DNA of 64,000 bases, taken from Lyophyllum atratum. Lineage: Eukaryota > Basidiomycota > Agaricomycetes > Agaricales > Lyophyllaceae. How positions within the stretch are numbered: the first letter of the stretch is position 1; each line of letters starts with the position of its first letter. The stretch lies in NCBI GenBank assembly GCA_014905825.1, contig JACGCN010000058.1:62001-126000 (forward strand), written 5' to 3'. A program made the translations under genes and the position numbers. This document shows positions 56,223-64,000 of the stretch, in pieces. The notes under the pieces are model-generated. The model saw only the letters and a list, made by a program, of their open reading frames with translations, did no database searches and was not told the origin of the DNA.

Positions 56223-57820
56223 ATCAGGGATGCCAGTAGGTAGAGTTGAACGGGGATTGCAGAAGCATCTGCCCTGGAGATAAATAGCTGACCACGAGTC
56301 AGTAGCCGTCCACCAGCCGGTACCAAGGTGGCGTAATCCATTGGTTTGCGAAAACGCAGAGATATCGCCGAGCCCTGGAGGTGAGTTCGATCATCCCGAA
56401 GTGATGGCGAAAAAAAAGAGAGAAAAAAAGAAAAGGGTGATGATAGGCAATTATCCGCGTGGAATAGGGCCGTGTAGGCCAGAAAAGGACATAGATTGGA
56501 TGAAACGAGTTTGTTTGCGTCGAAGAAGGCCCGGATAAACGTGGGGGCAAGGCCACGCCGACCACCTCAGTAGTCGAAGCGGAAGTCGGATAGTTGGTGA
56601 CCTCCCCGATGCCTGTATTGACCGCATGGATAGTTTGGGTAGGGTATAAAAAATCTAAAGGGATCTCCGTTGAGCGCCAAGACAAGCTTATAAAAGGGCG
56701 CATTTAGAGTTTCAGGGGAATCGCATCTTGATCGCTCAGCTCGCTGTACCGTTCATTCAATGAGCCACGACCGCATAACGCGTCCCCTGCCCAGTGTAAG
56801 TCACAGTATTATGTAGGAATGTGCACTGCCGTTAAGTTGTAATCATCATGCATCATGAGCTACATCATATCGAGTTTGCCGTGAGCGTATTGGGTCCGCT
56901 GTCCTCCAAGGGAGGAATATTTTGGGGCGTCAAACGTCGACCGCAGTAGCAGTTCCGGCTACTTCGTTTAAGGGAAAGACGACATCTCTGGTCCTCGGGG
57001 TTCGATTAGGAAAGAGAAATCTCGGAAAGATGACGGTAAATTGAATAATGCTCAAGGAAGCAATCTTTCGTGGACAAGTCGGGAATCTGTCAATCGTCGC
57101 ACGACCTCTCAGGATCTGCATGAGTAGAAGTGTTGGGGTCCCAGGGAAGTTATCACACCTCAGTCATCGATGATACCAGGTCCACTCCAGAATGTGTCTA
57201 TTTTTGTGGCGAACGAGTATTCCATAAGGCTGAGAACCGCTGTGAGACGGGGCGACTGCCGGGGGGAAATCTGTCTCGAATCTAGAGAGACGTGCGAGAT
57301 AGGCCATAACTGCGTGTGATGCATGGATCCAACGCGATTGCCGCAATCCAGTCTGAACGTGAATGAAGCAGATGAAATCAGAGTTGTCACAATCTGTGCT
57401 GTCTCAGTTTAACTGCTATCGAGAAACAACTATCAGACGTCTGAGGTGTGTGATAAAGGGTGTGATTACCATGAGTGGGGTAAGCTAGTTTCCTCGGTAT
57501 TAATAGGGGTTGCTGAAGCATGGTTTCCCATACAGAAGGCTAATATCCCTGTCGGAACCTATGCTTACAAGCGCTTCTGATTCGCATGGTGTGGTGGCTG
57601 ACCGCCATTGTCAATGTATAGGGCAGACGAGGTCAACGAGGTTCCTACTGGAGCTTGCAGAGAAGACCGAGAAGCATCAAGTTCCGATTATGACCGAATG
57701 TTGAGCTTGAAACTAGTCTAGGGTTAGGTTTACGTCATGTACGGATTTTTCGACTACAAATTTAGCACCTGAGTCATTTTTCAACTTGTCCAAACTCACT
57801 CTGCTCCTGGGGCCTTCACC
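56223..57820. other. Intergenic region of about 1.6 kb, no supported gene
   Basis: Lies between the divergent TmpA-like and CPA2 genes. Short overlapping frames occur (one of 134 codons on the minus strand near 56299-56703) without motifs. It should hold both promoters. Confidence 0.55.
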
Positions 57821-60800
57821 ATGAGTCTCTCGCGACTCCGGTCGCCCTGGCTAAAATCACTAGCCCGACCATGCGCACGCTCATTTCATACTACCACCAT
57901 AAAGCGCTTTGCTTTCGCTCCTACCCACGTCTCACGCGCCGTCGCAGCCCCAGCCGTGGGTTCTTACGCGAAGGAGGGCGAGCATGTACTCAACTCTCCA
58001 TCGGAAATCGCTCGCAAAATCTCTGCCAAGGTCCTGCCTAAACTTCCCCGCCCTGACGTCCAGAAGGTCCTGGTCGTGGGCAGCGGTGGTCTCAGTATCG
58101 GCCAGGCTGGAGAGTTCGACTATTCTGGATCTCAGGCATTGAAGGCGCTTCACGAGGAGGGAGTCGAAGCCATCCTCATTAACCCTAACATTGCTACCTG
58201 GCAAACGTCACACGAATTGGCCTCTGAAGTTTATTTCTTGCCCATTACCGCGGATTATGTCGCATATGTGTTGGAAAAGGAACGCCCCGACGGGATACTT
58301 CTCACATTCGGTGGACAGAGCGCCTTGAATGTCGGCATCGAGCTGGACCGCATGGGTGTCCTGGAACGCTTAGGTGTCAAGGTCCTTGGAACACCTATTC
58401 GGACGTTGGAAGTTTCGGAGGATCGTGATCTTTTTGTCCAGGCTCTTAAGGGTATGTTACCCGTATAATCATTTATGCTTTGCTGAAATCTTGATTTTAG
58501 AAATTGATATTCCCGTCGCGCAGTCAACAGCTGTTTCTTCAGTGAATGCTGCACTCGCAGCCGCCGAAGTAATTGGATACCCGGTTATCTTACGCTCTGC
58601 CTTCACCTTGGGCGGTCTCGGTTCTGGCTTCGCCGAAAACGCGGATGAACTTCGTGATCTCTCTGTCAAGGGCCTCAGTTTGAGTCCCCAGGTCCTCATC
58701 GAACGTAGTATGAAGGGTTGGAAAGAGCTTGAATACGAGGTTGTTCGAGATGGCGCAGACGTAGGTCTTGTTCTTATTATGTCTCGCAGCAATCTCTGAC
58801 GTTCGCCTTCCAGAACACCATAATTTGTTGCAACATGGAAAACTTCGATCCTCTTGGTACACACACTGGCGATTCCATCGTTGTTGCTCCGTCCCAGACC
58901 TTGCCCGATGACGAGTACCACATGTTGCGCAGCGCTGCAATCAAAGTTATCCGCCATCTTGGTGTTGTCGGCGAATGTAACATCCAGTACGCCCTGAACC
59001 CCAACTCGAAGGAATACTGCGTAATCGAAGTCAATGCTCGGTAAGAAGACTCTTAGCAAAGCCTCACCGCCAAAAACTGACAATACTCATTTTCCTGCAG
59101 CCTGAGTCGATCTAGGTCCGTTTATCATGTCCACGTTCACCAATTAGTGCTAATATCATTTCCAGTGCTCTTGCTTCCAAGGCCACAGGCTATCCTCTCG
59201 CTTATACCGCCGCAAAGATCGCCCTCGGACACACTCTCCCTGAACTGCCAAATGCCGTTACTAAAACGACGACTGCCTGCTTCGAGCCCTCGCTAGACTA
59301 CATCGTGACAAAGATTCCCAAGTGGGATCTTGCCAAGTTCTCGTCACAGGTCAACCGCGAAGTCGGATCTTCCATGAAGTCGGTCGGCGAGGTCATGGCC
59401 ATCGGACGAACTTTCGAAGAGAGCTTGCAGAAGGCTATTCGACAAGTAGACCCCCGCTGGAAGGGCTTCGAGGTCTATATCGAGCCAGAAGACTTGGATA
59501 AGGCTTTGACCCGTCCCACTGATATGAGACTGTTCGCTATCGCCTACGCTATGTACAGGAAGAACTACACCGTCGATCACATCCACGATCTGACCAAAAT
59601 CGACAAGGTCTGTATTGCGGAGATATTCGCTGTGCATCTAGTACTGATCTCTTTGCGACACTAGTGGTACCTCTACAAGATTGACAACATCGTTCAGACT
59701 CATCATGCACTCAAGAAAGCTGGTTCCATCACCGAGATCGACCACGAGCTCATGCAGCGCGCCAAACGTATGGGCTTCGCTGACATCCAGATTGCCGACA
59801 TCATCTCGTCTACGGAAGATGTTGTCCGCGCGGCACGCAAAACACTCGGCATCACCCCCTTCGTGAAGCGTATCGACACCCTCGCTGCCGAATACCCTGC
59901 GCACACCAACTACCTCTACACAACATATAATGCTTCCGAGCATGATGTTGAGTTCGATGAGCATGGAACCATGGTCCTTGGCAGTGGCGTCTACCGCATT
60001 GGAAGCAGCGTTGAGTTTGACTGGTGTGCCGTGACCTGTGCCCGGAAACTCAGGGATATCGGGAAAAGGACTATCATGATCAACTACAACCCTGAGACTG
60101 TGTCAACCGACTTCGACGAGGCCGACAGGCTGTACTTCGAAGAACTCGGATACGAGCGGGTCATGGATATCTATGAATTAGAACAGGCACAAGGTGTCAT
60201 CGTCAGTGTCGGCGGTCAGTTGCATTCATTACACATCTTATGGCAGACATCTAATACTATAATCTTCATTTTAGGCCAGCTTCCTCAGAACATCGCTCTT
60301 CGTCTTAAGGAGACTGGGGTCAACGTTTTGGGAACCGACCCCCAGCAAATCGATACTGCTGAAGATCGTCATAAATTCTCTTCTGTCCTCGATAGCATTG
60401 GTGTGGATCAGCCCGAGTGGACCGAGGTCACCACCCTTGATGCGGCCAAGGCCTTTGCGGCCAAAGTTGGGTACCCTGTCCTCATCCGGCCGTCATATGT
60501 TCTCTCCGGTGCTGCGATGAACGTCGTCTTCGAGGAATCTGCCTTGCAGTACAACCTGTCTGCCGCTGCCAACGTCTCACCTCTTCACCCGGTCGTCATC
60601 ACCAAGTTCATCGACAACGCACAGGAGATTGACATCGACGCTGTTGGTCACAAAGGAAAACTTATCGTCCACGCCGTCTCTGAGCATGTTGAGAACGCTG
60701 GTGTTCACTCAGGTGATGCCACCTTGGTCCTCCCGCCGTTCACTTTGGGCGCTACCGACATGGCTCGCCTCAAAACTATCGCTGAGAAGGTTGCGAAGGC

Positions 60801-61746
60801 CTTCGAGATTTCTGGTCCCTACAACATGCAGATCATTAAGACCCCTGCCAAGGACGGCGAAGAGTCGCAGCTGAAGGTCATCGAGTGTAACCTCCGGGCC
60901 TCTCGGTCGTTCCCCTTCGTGTCCAAGGTTCTCGGCCACAACTTCATTGATACCGCGACGGCTGCTATCGTCGACCAGGACGTCCCGGCGCCCGTGGACC
61001 TCATGCAGGAGAAACGAGACTATACTTCTATCAAGGTCGCTCAGTTCTCGTGGACCCGCCTTGCTGGTGCAGACCCCTTCTTGGGCGTTGGTAAGAATAT
61101 CTTCCGACAACCGGAATATTTTTGATCGCTGATGTGTTTGTTATAGAAATGGCCAGCACCGGAGAGGTCGCCAGCTTCGGTAAAAACATCCACGAGGCTT
61201 ACTGGGCATCCCTCCTCAGCACCACCGGCTTCAAAGTTCCTCGGGCAGGCTCTGGAGTTCTGATCGGTGGAGACATCAACAAGCCCGAAATGGCTGCGAT
61301 CGCGAAGATTTTGGTTACTCTTGGTTTCAAGCTCTACTGCTCATCCCCAGTTGTGGAAGAGTTCCTGAATGACCTTCCTTACGTTCAGGCGAAGCGCATT
61401 ATCTTCCCCACAAAGGATAAGCGAAAGCTGCGCATGGTGTTCGACGAGCATGAGATCCAATGCGTCATCAATCTCGCGAAAGCTCGTGGACTTGACTTCA
61501 CAGACGAAGACTACGTCGCTCGCCGGTCAGTTATATCTTTATGTGTGCACACCTCATGCTTATTCCTTCCCCTCCAGAAATGCTGTCGATTTCGGTCTAC
61601 CTCTGCTGAACAACGCCCGAACTGCTCTGCTGTTCGTGGAAAGTCTCGCACAACAAATCCCTCTTGGAGCATTGAGGAGCTACACGGAAGGACACATACC
61701 CTCTGAGGTCCGCTCCTGGTCAGAGTTCGTCGGGAAACGAGCTTGA
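57821..61746 (+). CDS. CPA2: Carbamoyl-phosphate synthase large subunit, arginine-specific, mitochondrial
   Basis: Makes carbamoyl phosphate from bicarbonate, ATP and ammonia delivered by the small subunit, feeding arginine synthesis. [32 protein letters not shown] is a basic mitochondrial leader. The first synthetase half has [80 protein letters not shown] and NIQYALNP. A 15-nt exon (59101-59115) supplies LSRSS of the [19 protein letters not shown] motif. The second half has [45 protein letters not shown] and [15 protein letters not shown]. The MGS-like C-terminus runs [14 protein letters not shown] to SEFVGKRA. All landmarks are intact across about nine exons. No glutaminase or ATCase domain is fused, which separates it from the pyrimidine enzyme. 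Confidence 0.94.
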
Positions 61747-61842
61747 AATCGTAGAGAGACGTTTCTTGGATGCATATCTTTTGATTACTTCTAATCCCGC
61801 AAAACTGAGCTTGGGCTCCGATCTAATTATATTAATAGAGAG

Positions 61843-63482
61843 CTAACGAACATATCCATGTGTGAGCGAAGTTTGATCCAGATCCCCCGCTAGGAGGTCG
61901 TCTGGTGTACAAAGTTGGTCAAGATCTAGCTCCGTCACCGACGTTCCTGCGCGCGAATCGTCAACAGCAGTGTACCGTCGTTCGACAGCAAATTTCGCTG
62001 CAAGGCCCGGTTCCATTGTTCCTTGAATTGTGTCGGCCATAAGCCGCCCGATGACAGGAAGGAACTACTCGTTGACAACTTTGGGGTGGGTATCGTGCAG
62101 ATGTGGTCAAAGCTCACCTTATATGCATGCCCACTATCCCCCGTGGCGAGAACCAATGATGGGTCACCAGGAACACGACCAATGATCCAATTATCGTCAG
62201 GAGAATCGTTGTACCTTTGAAAGTTTGCGGTCAGCAGAAAACACCAACGATGCTTGCTCAATCATACCAGCAAAGTCGTGTGGCAGAGAAAGGCTTGTCT
62301 GCTAGCCTCGGATATACCTCATGTAAATGTTTTCGCATTTGCTGGACATTAAGTTTAGGGATAAATAGCCCCTGGTCTGGGTCAGTAGTTACTGTCCGCG
62401 GAGTCGAGATCCCGTCCTTCGTATGTGTATATCCACCAAGGTGCATAGCCATCTTGATTATTCCTTGATCGGTCGGCTGTTCATACCATATTTTTCAGCT
62501 TCAGCTACACCGGACGTGGAAAGCCATTGAACCATACAGGGAAAATGTAAAAACCGGTGCTAAAGTCAAGGACCACGGGACATTCCTTGTACAGTTCGGC
62601 CTCTGCGTCACTGAGCTGAATCATGGCAACACATTGCCTCCTTTCCTTAGCTAAACATGGCTATTTTCTGGTAGGAGCTCACCCAGTCGACAGGCCAGAT
62701 GTATGGTTTGGAATAGCATTGGGGAAGGCTGAGGGCGTCCAGGATCCAGTAGCAATCACAACCACAGAGGCTTCATAGATTGTGCCATCATCACATTGGA
62801 CGCCGCATGTCCTCCCATTGTCACGGACAACGTCGCAGATGTTCTTTCCTGGAAGAACCTTGCCCTTAAGGGAGATCACCTTCGAAATCATGATAGCCAG
62901 GCCCTGGCCCGCGTTAGCCCATCCCGAGTCACTATTCAGATAGCCTGATTGCTGATCAAAAGCCCCAACAGGAACGTGGGGAGGGAATGCTGCATAAAGT
63001 GCTTCTGCATCTGCGAGGGGCCTTATTTTGGCGCCCAATGCGGTATCGTTCTCGTACGCCTTATCCGCATATGCTTCATTTTCCGAAAGGCCCAGGACAA
63101 CAACACCGCATCTGCAAAACGGGCTCAGTCTTAAATTCAGAGTGGTTACTTGGTACATCGACATACTCATGATAAGTATCCTCCCATTCATCACGATCCT
63201 TCCACGCGTCGATAGCTTCGCGGGCAAATTTGGTATAAAACTTATCCGGATATGAGCTACGAACAACTGTCAGATTGATACCGTTAGACTGGGAGACATA
63301 CAGAAGGCTGGGAGACACTGACTTCTGTTCATATCATTCGATGCTGCGTCAGGCGCAGGAAGAGAGGACGATCGGTCAAGAACTGTCACGTCGGTGAAGC
63401 CGCGTTGCAGGAGATGGTACGCTGTAGATACCCCGAAGCATCCAGCCCCTACGATCACTACCTTCTCGTTCAAGGCCGTCAT
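61843..63482 (-). CDS. FAD-dependent amine oxidase (sarcosine / fructosyl-amino-acid oxidase type)
   Basis: A DAO-family flavoenzyme. The start MTALNEKVVIVGAGCFGVSTAYHLLQRG at 63482 carries the FAD-binding GxGxxG motif; the codon two positions earlier is TTG, not ATG. Spliced exons give TVLDRSSSLPAPDAASNDMN, VRSSYPDKFYTKFAREAIDAWKD, CGVVVLGLSENEAYADKAYEND, GYLNSDSGWANAGQGLAIMI, GKVLPGKNICDVV and VVVIATGSWTPSAFPN. C-terminal exons are KMAMHLGGYTHTKDG, RLCWYNDSPDDNWIIGRVP, LATGDSGHAYKFLPVIGRLMADTIQG and a stop at 61843. The GDSGHAYKFLP motif is typical of fungal fructosyl-amine and sarcosine oxidases. It lacks a clear SKL-type ending (HGYVR). The substrate cannot be decided by eye. Confidence 0.85.
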
Positions 63483-64000
63483 ATGCAATGAGGAAGAGGC
63501 CCAGGAGAGGCTACGAACAGCGGAACTGCGGTATTATTACAAGTCGGCAGGCTCAGGTGATGCCTGGTTATGCGAGATCTATCATTCTATGCGAACATCA
63601 GTTTTCACAGCTGAAAATAGAATGGAAGGGTCGACTCGGATGTTCGTACCGAGACTCCCAGAGCTTTCCCATGTATTTTGGTCAAGTCAGACGGGATTTT
63701 CATTTGACATTGTGGTGGACCCAGTACAAACTATGTAAAGTGTGACGTGGAGAATTATTTACTGACTAGTGCTTTTAGTTTTTCCCAAGTATCTTACATT
63801 AGGTGAAGCTGGGTATGGCTATTCTGCTTGGCTAGTTTGCTTTTAGCAGGAAGTTAAAATAGAGTATAGGGTATGACTATGCGAACAGGGCAACAATAAC
63901 AGGTTGCATTTTGCCGTCTTGGATAGCCTAGAAGTAATTGTTAGGGTGCATAACAATGTCGTATATGATGCAAACACTGACCTCGTGAATAAGCGATACG
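63483..64000. other. Right edge of the window, no supported gene
   Basis: Upstream of the amine oxidase gene. Overlapping short plus-strand frames near 63394-63745 are mostly antisense to that gene or lack motifs. Confidence 0.55.

Noticed and set aside
56299..56703. 134-codon minus-strand frame as an extra N-terminus of the TmpA-like gene
   Set aside because: No plausible splice connection, and the MSSTSSIDD start at 56222 is typical of the family's cytosolic leader.
1..64000. CRISPR arrays, rRNA genes or complete transposons
   Set aside because: No regularly spaced repeats, rRNA motifs, terminal repeats, transposase or reverse-transcriptase motifs were seen.

Overview
This window looks like nuclear DNA of a filamentous basidiomycete, most likely an agaricomycete. 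The evidence is dense genes on both strands, many 45-65 nt GT-AG introns, short intergenic gaps, and families typical of mushroom-forming fungi (HsbA secreted proteins, F-box proteins, small DPBB proteins, tandem 4CL-like ligases). Gene boundaries below were built by joining frames across introns by eye. Splice sites are therefore predictions, and each start or stop is a reasoned choice.

Layout. 0-4 kb (minus strand): the 3'-truncated GPI-transamidase subunit PIG-U, then palC of ambient-pH signalling. An identical tRNA-Val(AAC) gene sits about 70 bp upstream of each. 5.3-12.3 kb: a large microcephalin-like BRCT protein, divergent from a mitochondrial NAD kinase, then a small conserved protein. 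12.6-16.3 kb: an Asteroid/XPG-type nuclease-fold protein and a secreted double-psi beta-barrel protein. 16.9-20.5 kb: two tandem cornichon cargo receptors and an Aly/REF-like RRM protein. 20.6-25.7 kb: two tandem 4-coumarate:CoA-ligase-like enzymes, each ending in a peroxisomal signal; the second carries an apparent frameshift. 26-30.2 kb: a GH32 gene missing its central catalytic segment, a HsbA gene and a decayed membrane-protein gene. 31-41 kb (plus strand): a conserved Cys-motif protein, tRNA-Leu(UAG) with an intron (minus strand), an intronless N-acetylglucosamine kinase, a GT49 glycosyltransferase, a D-2-hydroxyacid dehydrogenase, a coiled-coil protein and a SAP/F-box/WW-repeat protein. 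41-46.8 kb: an F-box protein, a gene-poor stretch, a C2H2 factor and a SWIB/DEK_C protein. 47-56.2 kb: HRD3 of ER-associated degradation, PTAR1-like and oligoribonuclease genes sharing a 156 bp promoter, and a TmpA-like membrane oxidoreductase. 57.8-63.5 kb: the large subunit of arginine-specific carbamoyl-phosphate synthase with a mitochondrial leader, and an FAD amine oxidase.

Most genes are unrelated housekeeping or accessory functions, with no evident biosynthetic cluster. The strongest oddities are the matched tRNA-Val placement, the two local duplications, the internally deleted GH32, the 15-nt microexon in CPA2 and a start codon isolated in its own exon at 39679. I found no convincing undescribed multi-gene system.
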